A stretch of DNA of 48,226 nt, from assembly GCA_016203305.1 (NCBI GenBank), contig JACQMY010000035.1, positions 64,574 to 112,799 of the forward strand, given 5' to 3'. The notes beneath the pieces were generated by a model that ran no database searches, was not told the DNA's origin, and saw only the letters and a program-made list of their open reading frames with translations. The DNA comes from Candidatus Woesearchaeota archaeon (GTDB lineage Archaea; Nanobdellota; Nanobdellia; Woesearchaeales; ARS49). Position 1 is the first letter of the stretch. Each line of letters opens with the position of its first letter. Positions 16,760-24,597 of the stretch are shown here, in pieces. Both the position numbers and the translations under genes were made by a program.

Positions 16760-17890
16760 ACTAGCAGCGAACGTATCATAGAACTGGAAACAAGACGGCT
16801 GGTCAGACGCGCTGTTGCACAAATCACGCTGTTTCATATTGATAGCTAAAGTCCCCAGACAAATATCATGCTGCTCGTCTGACAATTGCTCGCAAACGGC
16901 AGGATTCTGAGTGTCGACAGCAACGTACGCCAAACAATCATCACGAGAGCCACAACCCTCACCCTGCGCGCCAGAAAAACACCACTGACCATCACGCTCA
17001 ACACAACCAGAATCAGAGGACGTTGCCTGTTGAACACTAGACTCTGCACCAGGAACAGGAGGCGGAGGAATGTTCGCCAAAGCATCGTATGAAGGAGCGG
17101 TTGTTTCCTCAACATATTCAGGAACCGGCATAAGCATTGCCAACAAAAACCCTGCAAACATGGCGAACACCACAAATAAAATGCCGAGCACGACAGATAA
17201 CAAAAGCCATGAAACAAGCGCTCGCAGCCTAGACAAATCGTGCAATGCGGAAACTCCAATTACAAACAGAACAATCGCCCAAACACTCGTGGCAATCGAG
17301 CCAACAAACGGAATGAACATCAACACCATACCTGGAATAAAAACGCCAGACGAGTATGCCAACGCCTTATACGTTTGAACAAAAGAACCCTTCCCGCCAA
17401 GCAGTTTAACTGAAATATGAAACAAGCCGGCAAACACAAACGAGCCAACAATAGAGAAAACCAAAGACCCCACAAAAAGAACTGCCGCAACGAGCAACGG
17501 ACTCAAAGCAGCAACAAGCGAGGAAACATCGGCACCACCCTCTGCAGCCAAACCAATCAAAAATCCGAAGAACACAAACAACATTACGCTCAATAAAACT
17601 CCAACAATAGCAGAACTAATAACAACGAACAACAACGGCTTGCCAACTCCCTGCTCTTCCTTCACGCTCTCAAAAAACTTGGCGGGTGAGAACAAAACTT
17701 CCTTCAATCTGCCAAAATAACCAGCAGGAGCTTCTGACTGCATTGTTCTAGCGGACAACACCTCACCCAAAGCAGCATCAGCATCAGCCTCAGAATAACC
17801 AGACTTCAACAAGCCCTGCTTTACTTCAGCTTCAGAAAAACCCTGAGCGAGAACACTCTTAACGTATGCAATCAGTTGTTCGCTAACCAT
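16754..17890 (-). CDS. Yip1-domain membrane protein with Cys-rich tail
   Basis: 378 residues. A UBA-like N-terminal helix bundle (about 1-45, LAQGFSEAEVKQGLLKSGYSEADADAAL) is followed by YFGRLKEVLFSPAKFFESVK, a typical Yip1 entry, and five or six membrane helices to about residue 245. The final ~120 residues are outside the membrane and hold eight or more cysteines (SGCVERDGQWCFSGAQGEGCGSRDDC and later) with a disulfide-domain look. Function is unknown. It is divergent from the prepilin peptidase gene. Confidence 0.75.
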   Translation of the reverse strand: MVSEQLIAYVKSVLAQGFSEAEVKQGLLKSGYSEADADAALGEVLSARTMQSEAPAGYFGRLKEVLFSPAKFFESVKEEQGVGKPLLFVVISSAIVGVLLSVMLFVFFGFLIGLAAEGGADVSSLVAALSPLLVAAVLFVGSLVFSIVGSFVFAGLFHISVKLLGGKGSFVQTYKALAYSSGVFIPGMVLMFIPFVGSIATSVWAIVLFVIGVSALHDLSRLRALVSWLLLSVVLGILFVVFAMFAGFLLAMLMPVPEYVEETTAPSYDALANIPPPPVPGAESSVQQATSSDSGCVERDGQWCFSGAQGEGCGSRDDCLAYVAVDTQNPAVCEQLSDEQHDICLGTLAINMKQRDLCNSASDQPSCFQFYDTFAASS

Positions 17891-17925
17891 TGAGCACCAT
17901 CTTTTACACTATAGCAAGAACGAAG

Positions 17926-17935
17926 TATATATAAA
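17926..17935 (+). promoter_or_regulatory. TATA box of the prepilin peptidase gene
   Basis: TATATATAAA lies about 26-35 bp before the ATG at 17962, inside the 71-bp divergent gap. Confidence 0.6.
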
Positions 17936-17961
17936 ACTCATCATTCACTCCAGAGTAAACC

Positions 17962-18816
17962 ATGCTACCACTCATCATCACAATAATAGCGCTTGTTGTT
18001 CTCTGCATAGCAGCATACACTGACTTGAAAACTCTCGAAGTACCAGACTGGCTAAACTACGCAGGAATCATTGCAGGAATGCTCATTCATGCAATCTTCT
18101 CAGTCCAGCAATGGAATTACTGGCCAGTATTGTCAAGTTTGATCGGACTTGGAATAGCGTTTGCTCTTGCCTGCCTTATGTTTTACACAGGACAGTGGGG
18201 TGGCGGAGATGCAAAATTACTAATGGCAATGGGTGCACTGGTAGGATTTGAGCCAAACAAGTTCGGAATAGGAGCGAGCTTTTTGATAAATCTTGTTTTC
18301 ATCGGAGGAGCTTGGGGACTCGCATGGACAGTCTATCTAGCAACACGACAACCAAGGCGCGTCATCAGAACCTGCAACGCACTGCTACACCAGAAAGCGT
18401 ATGCACAAACAACACTAATCGCCGTCCTTGCAGGCATAGCAGCGCTCATCGCAGGAATCAGTATCTCCTTCGTGCGCACAGAATTTTTCTTAATCGCAGC
18501 ATTATCGATATTTCTGCCACTCCTTGTGCTGTTTAGCAAAAGCGTAGAACTAGTAGCAATGCACCACTGGGTAACACCAAACAAACTCACAGAAGGAGAC
18601 TGGCTAGTTCACCATATAGAAATCGGCAAAACACACATCACACCACCACGCCTCGGACTGGAGAAACAACACCTCGCACAACTAAACGAACTCTACGCGC
18701 AAAAGAAAATAGACAAAGTACTCGTCAAATACGGAGTTCCATTCACACCAGCATTCCTATTCGCGTTCTTAGCGGCACTGCAATGGGGCAACATAATACT
18801 CGCAGCACTCTTCTGA
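17962..18816 (+). CDS. Prepilin/preflagellin peptidase, A24 family
   Basis: 284 residues with six to eight hydrophobic segments. Catalytic aspartates: the first is in AAYTDLKTLEVPDWLNY (about residue 21), the second in the GGGDAKLLMAMG motif (about residue 77), the archaeal GxGD signature. It cleaves class III signal peptides of pilins and archaellins at the membrane. Candidate substrates in this window are the proteins at 25595 and 40810. The C-terminal ~70 residues form an extra soluble domain, then a last membrane helix. Confidence 0.87.
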   Translation: MLPLIITIIALVVLCIAAYTDLKTLEVPDWLNYAGIIAGMLIHAIFSVQQWNYWPVLSSLIGLGIAFALACLMFYTGQWGGGDAKLLMAMGALVGFEPNKFGIGASFLINLVFIGGAWGLAWTVYLATRQPRRVIRTCNALLHQKAYAQTTLIAVLAGIAALIAGISISFVRTEFFLIAALSIFLPLLVLFSKSVELVAMHHWVTPNKLTEGDWLVHHIEIGKTHITPPRLGLEKQHLAQLNELYAQKKIDKVLVKYGVPFTPAFLFAFLAALQWGNIILAALF

Positions 18817-18852
18817 GAAAGATTTAAATTGACCCCACAAACGGCAAAACCA

Positions 18853-19965
18853 ATGGAAGAACCACCCTGCCCCTACTTCGGAACGTGCGGAGGCTGCACA
18901 AGCCAACACATAGAATACGAAGAACAAGTAAAGAAGAAAACAGAATTTGTGCAAAAACTATTCCCAAAAGTCCCAATCAGAACAACCTTCGACCAGCCAT
19001 ACCACTATCGAAACAGAATGGATTTTACATTCACCAAAAAAGGAATTGGCCTACGAGAAAAAGGAAGCTGGGAAAAACTTTTGCCAATCGAACAATGCCC
19101 GATAAGCAACGAGCAACTAAACACGCGCCTGGCAGAAGTACAACAATGGACAAAAAACAATCCAGTTAACCCATTCGACGTTGTAACGCAAACAGGAACG
19201 CTCAAGTACGTAGTCATCCGTACACCAAGGAACACCAACAGCATCACTTTCATCCTAAACAAAGAATCACCAAACATGGAAGAACAGATAATGCTGATCA
19301 AAAAATTTGCAGAAACGACAACCGCAAAAAACATTCTCATAGGAACAATCGGAGCAAAAACAGACATGAGCATCAGCGAAGAACTTACAGTCATCAAAGG
19401 AGACGAAATGCTCTCAGAAACACTATGCAACAAAACAATAACCTACCACAGCCAAGCATTCTTCCAGAACAACACCAAAATGGCAGAGAAAATGATCGAA
19501 CACGTAAAGGAACTGGCCATTGGCAATTCGCAATTAGATGTTCGTAAGACTCTTGTCGACCTATACGGCGGAGCAGGCACATTTGGAATCTGTCTAGCTG
19601 ACCGGTTTGACAAAACCATCATTATCGACAACAGCAAGCAAAACATAACTTGTGCGCAACAAAACATAGTTGCAAACAAACTGACAAACACCTTTGCCAT
19701 CTGCGCAGACGCAAAAGCACTCGCAGACCATACAGAAGAAATCACGCTAATCGTCGACCCGCCACGTGCTGGACTGCATCCAAAAGTCATCAAAACAATA
19801 AACCAACTAAAGCCAAAGACAATCATCTACATCTCCTGCAATCCAAAACAAATGGCACAAGACATCGCACGGTTAACAGAGTACAAAATTGATTCGCTGG
19901 CTGTTTTTGACCTATTTCCGCAGACAGAGCATGTTGAAGCAGTGGCGAAGCTCACCTCTGACTGA
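18853..19965 (+). CDS. RNA m5U methyltransferase (RumA/TrmA family)
   Basis: 370 residues from the ATG at 18853. TTTAAATT at 18823-18830 is a TATA box about 26 bp upstream, so the in-frame TTG at 18829 is rejected. Fe-S cysteines are C6, C12, C15 (CPYFGTCGGC) and C82. The SAM-binding part starts at VDLYGGAGTFG. DPPRAG and YISCNPKQM carry the catalytic Cys329, and FPQTEHVE the catalytic Glu. It makes 5-methyluridine in tRNA or rRNA. There is no TRAM domain, as in archaeal members. The 3' end overlaps the convergent phosphatase gene by 14 bp. Confidence 0.92.
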   Translation: MEEPPCPYFGTCGGCTSQHIEYEEQVKKKTEFVQKLFPKVPIRTTFDQPYHYRNRMDFTFTKKGIGLREKGSWEKLLPIEQCPISNEQLNTRLAEVQQWTKNNPVNPFDVVTQTGTLKYVVIRTPRNTNSITFILNKESPNMEEQIMLIKKFAETTTAKNILIGTIGAKTDMSISEELTVIKGDEMLSETLCNKTITYHSQAFFQNNTKMAEKMIEHVKELAIGNSQLDVRKTLVDLYGGAGTFGICLADRFDKTIIIDNSKQNITCAQQNIVANKLTNTFAICADAKALADHTEEITLIVDPPRAGLHPKVIKTINQLKPKTIIYISCNPKQMAQDIARLTEYKIDSLAVFDLFPQTEHVEAVAKLTSD

Positions 19966-20464
19966 GAATGTAGTGCATTGCCTCCGCGACATTCGGAACA
20001 ACAACTTCTGGTTTACTTTTTCCTGCACGCGATCCAACGTAGACTGTTCTTGTTCCAGCACGCTGCCCTGCAATTATATCAGAATCCTGATCACCAACCA
20101 TAAAGCTCTGCTCCAAACACACTTCCAAATCCTTCGCTGCACGCAACAAAAGCTCAGGAGAAGGCTTACGACAAGAACAACCATCCTCCTCACGATGCGG
20201 ACAATAATAACAACCGTCAATACGCGCACCATACTCAACTGCTTTGCCGCAAATCGTCTCAAAAACTGCATCAACTTCCTCTTTTGTCATCTCGCCCTTC
20301 CCAATCCATGACTGATTGCTCACAACACATAACGCATAGGGCGCTCCACTCAACAATCGAAATGCCTCAACCGCCTCTGGAAGCAGTTCCGCCTTTGGAG
20401 GCCTCGGATACATCGAGTTATCAACCAACACACCATCCTTATCGAAGAGTATTGCACGTCTCAC
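19952..20464 (-). CDS. HAD phosphatase, GmhB-like (histidinol-P/heptose-bisP type)
   Basis: 170 residues from GTG at 20464. GGAGGT precedes this GTG with good spacing, and it overlaps the previous stop as GTGA. HAD nucleophile motif FDKDG (D8, D10), threonine/Asn motif VVSNQSWIGKG, the zinc loop CYYCPHREEDGCSC, CRKPSPEL with the motif III Lys, and MVGDQDSDI (motif IV). GmhB removes phosphate from sugar bisphosphates. Here the substrate is uncertain and may belong to surface glycan or nucleotide-sugar metabolism. Confidence 0.88.
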   Translation of the reverse strand: MRRAILFDKDGVLVDNSMYPRPPKAELLPEAVEAFRLLSGAPYALCVVSNQSWIGKGEMTKEEVDAVFETICGKAVEYGARIDGCYYCPHREEDGCSCRKPSPELLLRAAKDLEVCLEQSFMVGDQDSDIIAGQRAGTRTVYVGSRAGKSKPEVVVPNVAEAMHYILSQR

Positions 20465-21027
20465 GTTTCCCACCTCCTTATCTCATCCTGCAACATCTCA
20501 AACGCGTACTTGCACATCTCCTGCAATTGCCTCCCTGCTTTATCAAAACATCTGAAATCAACTGCTTGCATTGCACGATGCGCATCATCCATGATCGGAA
20601 GGAAAACATCACGCGTCCAGTCCAAACTATTTTCCTTAATTCTCCTAGATCCAGTCATCATGTTGTCAAACAAGTCAGCCAGCTTAATCAAACACGCTTC
20701 CTCACCAGCAGCAAGCAGTTGCGCATGATATTTCTTTCTAGGCGGATGCTCCTCATCAACAGGCTTGGTCAAAGCTTTCACCCACTCAACAGTCAAAGGC
20801 TTGCAATACTTCAGCAACTCCCTCTCTGTTAATGATGTATCCTCAAGAGAATCGTGCGCGAGTGCTGCCTTTGCGAGCTCTTGCAGATCACACCGCTCAC
20901 CATTCATTTCAACGGCGTGCACAACCAAGTGCGCAACACGATGCAGGTGATGCTTATACGGAATACCGCCCTTATACTCCTGGCCATGATGAGCACGCTC
21001 AATCATAGCTACAAATTCACGGTCCAC
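20461..21027 (-). CDS. RSH/MESH1-like HD hydrolase
   Basis: 188 residues from the GTG at 21027. AGAGGTG lies 6-7 bases before it. Earlier in-frame codons lie inside the kinase gene. Motifs of the (p)ppGpp hydrolase HD domain: AHHGQEYKGGIPYKHHLHRVA (metal His near 26-29), AALAHDSLEDT with His58-Asp59, and ACLIKLADLFDNM. No synthetase domain is present, so it is a small alarmone-hydrolase-like protein, possibly acting on ppGpp, NADPH or a nucleotide. It overlaps the kinase gene by 11 bases. Confidence 0.8.
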   Translation of the reverse strand: MDREFVAMIERAHHGQEYKGGIPYKHHLHRVAHLVVHAVEMNGERCDLQELAKAALAHDSLEDTSLTERELLKYCKPLTVEWVKALTKPVDEEHPPRKKYHAQLLAAGEEACLIKLADLFDNMMTGSRRIKENSLDWTRDVFLPIMDDAHRAMQAVDFRCFDKAGRQLQEMCKYAFEMLQDEIRRWET

Positions 21028-21709
21028 GGTACGCACCTCTGATGTCCATCGCGATGTCATCCAGCCTTTTTTGCACGATCTCAGGACTAGGACGAGCATC
21101 CACCCTTATTACCTTTGTTCTTTCAAACAAAGCAGGAGGCTTCGCAAAAAACTCATCATACGCACCTTCAAGCTTCTTGAGAAACTCGGTAAATTCCCAT
21201 TTGTCCTCCTTCTTAATACGACCCAATGCACGCTCAGTCTCGCACTCCATATAAACGATAAGGTGCGGTGCGACAAACCGCCCAGCATAAGGTTTGTCCT
21301 CCATTGGCAACTCCCGCCAGTTCAGCAACGTATCACATTCCCTACGAGAGAAACCCTCGGCTGCGAGAAACGTATAAAAATCAATCACTCCCCGCTGTGA
21401 GACAAGAGCATCATGATCAACCCACCATTTCCGCAACAAATACTGCTCGGCACGATGGCTTGTTGCAAAGGTCACTGCATCACTATACGCATCCTTCCCT
21501 TGCTGGTCCTTGCCAAACAAAGCCATCATAGAGCGCACCCAGTCATAATGCGGACTCTTCCAATACTTCGACCTTGGAGCAAGACGAGCAGCCAAGTATT
21601 GCGCGCCGGTTGTCTTACCACAACCGTCCACCCCAGTCATGCAAACCCACAATTTGTTATCATCCACGCCCTGCAATTCCAAGCGTGGAGCCTTTGTTGT
21701 TTCTGTCAT
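21017..21709 (-). CDS. Thymidylate kinase-like P-loop kinase
   Basis: 230 residues. Walker A is GVDGCGKTT (26-34), close to the dTMP kinase GxDGxGKTT pattern. A QRGVIDFYTF segment stands where the DRx LID/substrate motif is expected, and the helical C-terminal half has FTEFLKKLEGAYDEFF. It probably phosphorylates a nucleoside or nucleotide. The substrate is uncertain because the canonical DR(Y/W) motif is absent. GAGGTGG precedes the ATG. Middle gene of the operon transcribed from about 22200. Confidence 0.78.
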   Translation of the reverse strand: MTETTKAPRLELQGVDDNKLWVCMTGVDGCGKTTGAQYLAARLAPRSKYWKSPHYDWVRSMMALFGKDQQGKDAYSDAVTFATSHRAEQYLLRKWWVDHDALVSQRGVIDFYTFLAAEGFSRRECDTLLNWRELPMEDKPYAGRFVAPHLIVYMECETERALGRIKKEDKWEFTEFLKKLEGAYDEFFAKPPALFERTKVIRVDARPSPEIVQKRLDDIAMDIRGAYRGP

Positions 21710-21728
21710 TGGTCCACCTCACTACTTT

Positions 21729-22010
21729 TCACGATATCCTATACAGTCGAAACGCGTACGCATCTTCAGGAAGTGTGAATTCCTGAGGGCGAACATCGCT
21801 CGCTGTCTGAATGCGCTCAAACGCGTTTGGCCGCAAACTCCTGTACTTCTGTGCCGCGTTTCTAATTTCATAATCGGGGCCGGCAAGTTCAGACGCGATC
21901 GCCTTGCACAAGGGCCCAACAGGCACTGCAACGCGTAAAGGTCGCGGGTTGTCTTTTCTGACAAACCCTTGCGTCTCATCATTCCAAACAATTTCTTGAA
22001 GTTTGTTCAC
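21729..22010 (-). CDS. Small conserved-looking protein of unknown function
   Basis: 93 residues starting at GTG 22010. The start is fixed by an ideal AAGGAGGTGA seven bases upstream. A compact alpha/beta protein: MNKLQEIVWNDETQGFVRKD, then VAVPVGPLCKAIASEL, then a C-terminal strand (EDAYAFRLYRIS). No family recognised. It is the second of five ORFs in the nucleotide operon and may be an immunity, regulatory or chaperone partner of the kinase or HD protein. That role is inference only. Confidence 0.6.
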   Translation of the reverse strand: MNKLQEIVWNDETQGFVRKDNPRPLRVAVPVGPLCKAIASELAGPDYEIRNAAQKYRSLRPNAFERIQTASDVRPQEFTLPEDAYAFRLYRIS

Positions 22011-22022
22011 GCTCTCACCTCC

Positions 22023-22124
22023 TTAAACGAAAGCCAGCAAGCTCCCGTTGCGCTCGTCCATCCATCTTCGCTTCCTGATGAATTCCTGCTCTACAAAGTC
22101 CCAAACCATTTCTTCTTTCCACAT
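22023..22124 (-). CDS. Micro-ORF leading the nucleotide operon (33 aa)
   Basis: ATG at 22124 is preceded by GAGGTGA with five-base spacing. The product is charged and Trp-rich (MWKEEMVWDFVEQEFIRKRR at the start) and ends 13 bases before the GTG of the 93-aa gene, with AAGGAGGTGA between them. Codon text and the two tandem ribosome-binding sites suggest that it is translated. It could be a leader peptide or a small antitoxin-like protein. Confidence 0.5.
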   Translation of the reverse strand: MWKEEMVWDFVEQEFIRKRRWMDERNGSLLAFV

Positions 22125-22156
22125 GCGTATCACCTCGTTTTTCATACTCAACGTAT

Positions 22157-22230
22157 AGTGTTGTAGAAAACAAAATTCTTCCTGCACCAAAACATACAAC
22201 AGTGTTGTAGAACACGCAAAAACATATATA
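22157..22230 (-). promoter_or_regulatory. Promoter and twin operator of the nucleotide operon
   Basis: TATATA at 22225-22230 (minus-strand TATA box) is followed by a perfect 15-bp palindrome TACAACA-G-TGTTGTA (22195-22209) at the expected transcription start. The 12-mer AGTGTTGTAGAA appears twice (22157-22168 and 22201-22212), 44 bp apart. The layout is that of a repressor dimer site plus a second half-site that would allow cooperative binding or looping. Confidence 0.55.
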
Positions 22231-22252
22231 GACCTCGGCTTCATTTGGAAAA

Positions 22253-22325
22253 AGGATGACGGACGGCAGGATGAAGGCGGAAGGAAGAAGGCAATTGGCT
22301 GTTAGGACGAAGGGAGGGCGAAGGG
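22253..22325 (+). repeat. Heptamer array abutting a start codon
   Basis: AGGATGA, AGGCGGA, AGGAAGA, AGGCAAT, TGGCTGT and further units end one base before the ATG at 22326. As at 5115-5156, the array supplies the purine-rich sequence in front of the gene. Confidence 0.8.
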
Positions 22326-23195
22326 ATGTTAACAAAAGATGCTGAGAAAAAAATACTCAACTACGTTTACACACAGCCACGCACGATACAAGAAATCTCC
22401 AAACACCTAGGCAAAAACTGGAGAACAGCAGATTCCTACGTCGACAAAATCATCAAGGAATCTGGCTCGCTGGCAGTAAGAACTTTCAGAGAAGGAACAA
22501 GAGGGGCATTGAAGCTCGTCTATTGGAACAACACAGAACGCATACACAACACAGAATTCCAAGAACGATTGTTCAAACGCATAGAAAGCGGCAGAAGAAA
22601 ACACGACTTCTCACCACTAGACATATACAACTATGTTCCAGAAAACAAACGAAGCGCAAGATGCGGCAGCTACACAGTAAGCAACGAACTATTCAACCAA
22701 GACCTGGTAAGCTTCCTCAAAAGCGCAAAAAAACACGTACTAATATACACGGGCAACTGCAGCTTCGTCAATTTGTATGAAAACGGCACCAACATCCTGA
22801 ACATATTCCAAGAACTGGCAGAAAGGGGAGTGAGCATCAAAGTCCTAACACGAGTAGACTTCAGCAGCCTGAAAAACCTGCAAAAACTGCTGGCAATAAA
22901 CTACAGCATAGGAAAAGAAACAGTAGAAATCAAACACTGCGAACAACCATTAAGAGGATTTCTCGTTGATGAAACATCGCTGCGATTAAAAGAAAGCCTA
23001 GACCCAAGCCTATACTGCAAAGGAGAACTGCCACCAGACATGAATGTCATATTGTACGACATCAGAGACTCAGACTGGGTCAAATGGGGAAAAGACGTCT
23101 TCTACACACTATTCAGAACAAGCATTGCAGGACAAAAAAGACTACAAGACTTAAGAAGCATAGCAAAACAAGACATGCACGCAACACTACACTAG
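22326..23195 (+). CDS. HTH regulator with PLD-like C-terminal domain
   Basis: 289 residues. Residues 1-75 form a winged helix (KKILNYVYTQPRTIQEISKHLGKNWRTADSYVDKII). Residues about 135-285 resemble the phospholipase-D-like sensor fold found in TrmB-type and other archaeal regulators (FLKSAKKHVLIYTGNCSFVN, then FQELAERGVSIKVLTRVD). No intact HKD catalytic motif is seen, so ligand binding, not catalysis, is expected. A likely transcription factor; it is divergent from the operator-bearing nucleotide operon and could control it. Confidence 0.7.
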   Translation: MLTKDAEKKILNYVYTQPRTIQEISKHLGKNWRTADSYVDKIIKESGSLAVRTFREGTRGALKLVYWNNTERIHNTEFQERLFKRIESGRRKHDFSPLDIYNYVPENKRSARCGSYTVSNELFNQDLVSFLKSAKKHVLIYTGNCSFVNLYENGTNILNIFQELAERGVSIKVLTRVDFSSLKNLQKLLAINYSIGKETVEIKHCEQPLRGFLVDETSLRLKESLDPSLYCKGELPPDMNVILYDIRDSDWVKWGKDVFYTLFRTSIAGQKRLQDLRSIAKQDMHATLH

Positions 23196-23217
23196 ACGAT
23201 CCAAATCTCATCACCAA

Positions 23218-23895
23218 ATGGCAAAACTCATCCTCAGCGGCGGCGGAAATCCAGACGATGAAAAACCACTTCACATGCTCCTACGCAAAGAGATGACAAA
23301 CAAACGACTACTCTACATCCCGCTTCACTGGAAAAACGCAGACTTTGAAAGCTGCCATGAATGGATAACCCCTATTTTCCCAACGCTCTCAATCGAAATG
23401 TGGACCAGCCTTGAGAAAAAAACCTATGAAGACCTAGCCACATTCGGAGGAATATTCCTCGGAGGAGGAAACACATTCGTACTCCTCAATGCATTCCAAA
23501 AAACAGGATTCCACCACCCTCTATTGCGGTTCATCAACAGCGAAAGACCTGTATTTGGTGGCAGCGCAGGAGCAATCATACTTGGCAAAGACATCAGAAC
23601 AGCAGCGTTCGGCGAAGACTCTGACGAAAACACCCCAAACATAACAAACTTCAACGGGCTCAACCAAGTAAACGGCTACGCCCTACAATGCCATTATAAC
23701 GCTGACCAAGATACTGAGCTGGAAGAATTCGCACGACAAACAGGAATCCCAATCCTGGCACTATCAGAAAAAACCGGAATATTCGTCCACAATGGAACCA
23801 TCACAGTCAAAGGAACACAACCCGCGGCAACATTCACTCCTGAAAAGAAACTCGTTCCAGTAGAAAGTCAAATCACAAAAGAAATAGTTTTATAA
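23218..23895 (+). CDS. Peptidase S51 family protein (dipeptidase E-like)
   Basis: 225 residues. Serine nucleophile Ser116 in GGSAGAI, preceded by FLGGGNTFVLL, both hallmarks of the S51 class-I glutamine-amidotransferase fold (aspartyl dipeptidase, cyanophycinase). The N-terminus KLILSGGGNPDD fits. The likely His follows in the QCHYNADQD region. Cytosolic peptidase acting on Asp-containing dipeptides or related substrates. It lies 22 bp behind the regulator gene and may be its partner. Confidence 0.85.
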   Translation: MAKLILSGGGNPDDEKPLHMLLRKEMTNKRLLYIPLHWKNADFESCHEWITPIFPTLSIEMWTSLEKKTYEDLATFGGIFLGGGNTFVLLNAFQKTGFHHPLLRFINSERPVFGGSAGAIILGKDIRTAAFGEDSDENTPNITNFNGLNQVNGYALQCHYNADQDTELEEFARQTGIPILALSEKTGIFVHNGTITVKGTQPAATFTPEKKLVPVESQITKEIVL

Positions 23896-23917
23896 AACAC
23901 AGAACCAACTCAAACAT

Positions 23918-24022
23918 ATGTCATTAGAAACCGAGTTCATCGTCATGATAGGACTACTCACAATGTTCTCAATCGTGGCAATAATTCTAAAGACGTTAAG
24001 ATCAAAGATATTCAGCATTTAG
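23918..24022 (+). CDS. Small single-span membrane protein (34 aa)
   Basis: ATG at 23918 follows a TATA box (TTTATAAAAC, 23888-23897) at leaderless spacing. The peptide has one hydrophobic helix (FIVMIGLLTMFSIVAIIL) and a basic C-terminal tail (KTLRSKIF). It has its own promoter. No family recognised. Confidence 0.5.
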   Translation: MSLETEFIVMIGLLTMFSIVAIILKTLRSKIFSI

Positions 24023-24085
24023 TGTTGTAGTTAGTGGTGTGTAGTCTATGACTGTTTTCTGCAAACTACTGACCACACACTGGCC
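24023..24085. terminator. Inverted heptamer hairpin between convergent genes
   Basis: Plus-strand TAGT/TGGTGTG units are followed by minus-strand units (ACTACTGACCACACACT), giving an imperfect long stem between the small membrane ORF and the HIT gene, which converge. It could act as a two-way terminator. That role is inferred. Confidence 0.4.
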
Positions 24086-24090
24086 CCTCG

Positions 24091-24597
24091 TTAAGGAATC
24101 CGTCTTAAATGCTTAACCCGCCAGTCATCCTTTATTTCCTTGGGTTTTTCCTGCTCGACTGGCTTGGGTTTTTCCTTCTCGAAAACACCAACACTCTTTG
24201 ATTGCTCCTTGATTAATAACTCTGCCTTTGCCAAGTCCTCATCAGATGCTGGTTTGGGATTCCAACCAAGCTGCAACTTATCATTCTCAAAACGCGGCAC
24301 AACATGAAGCATTGCATGATTGTGCTGCTGGCCAGCAGGAGGTCCATTTTGAATCAAAACATTAGTGCCCTGCGCGCCAACACTCTCAAACAAAACAGTG
24401 CTAACCTTGTTAGCAGCCTTGAACATATCAGCAACAACAGCATCTGGCACAGTCTCCAAAATAGGACTATGATGTTTCGGTAAAACAATGACGTGACCTT
24501 GAACAAAAGGCTCGGGAGAAAGCATAACAAAGACTTTATCGTCCTCATACAACGCGTTCGCCCTCTTCTGAACCAACTCACAAAAAACGCAAGTCAT
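24091..24597 (-). CDS. HIT-family protein (copy 2), catalytic His replaced
   Basis: 168 residues. Histidine-triad fold: N-terminal CVFCEL zinc pair, LPKHHSPILETV, and the C-terminal triad region H94-A-M96-L-H98 followed by VVPR. In canonical HxHxH the middle His is the nucleophile. Here it is Met. A Lys/Glu/Pro tail (residues 130-168) follows. HIT proteins hydrolyse or transfer nucleoside monophosphates. This one may only bind nucleotides. ATG overlaps the preceding HIT gene's stop (ATGA). Confidence 0.85.
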   Translation of the reverse strand: MTCVFCELVQKRANALYEDDKVFVMLSPEPFVQGHVIVLPKHHSPILETVPDAVVADMFKAANKVSTVLFESVGAQGTNVLIQNGPPAGQQHNHAMLHVVPRFENDKLQLGWNPKPASDEDLAKAELLIKEQSKSVGVFEKEKPKPVEQEKPKEIKDDWRVKHLRRIP

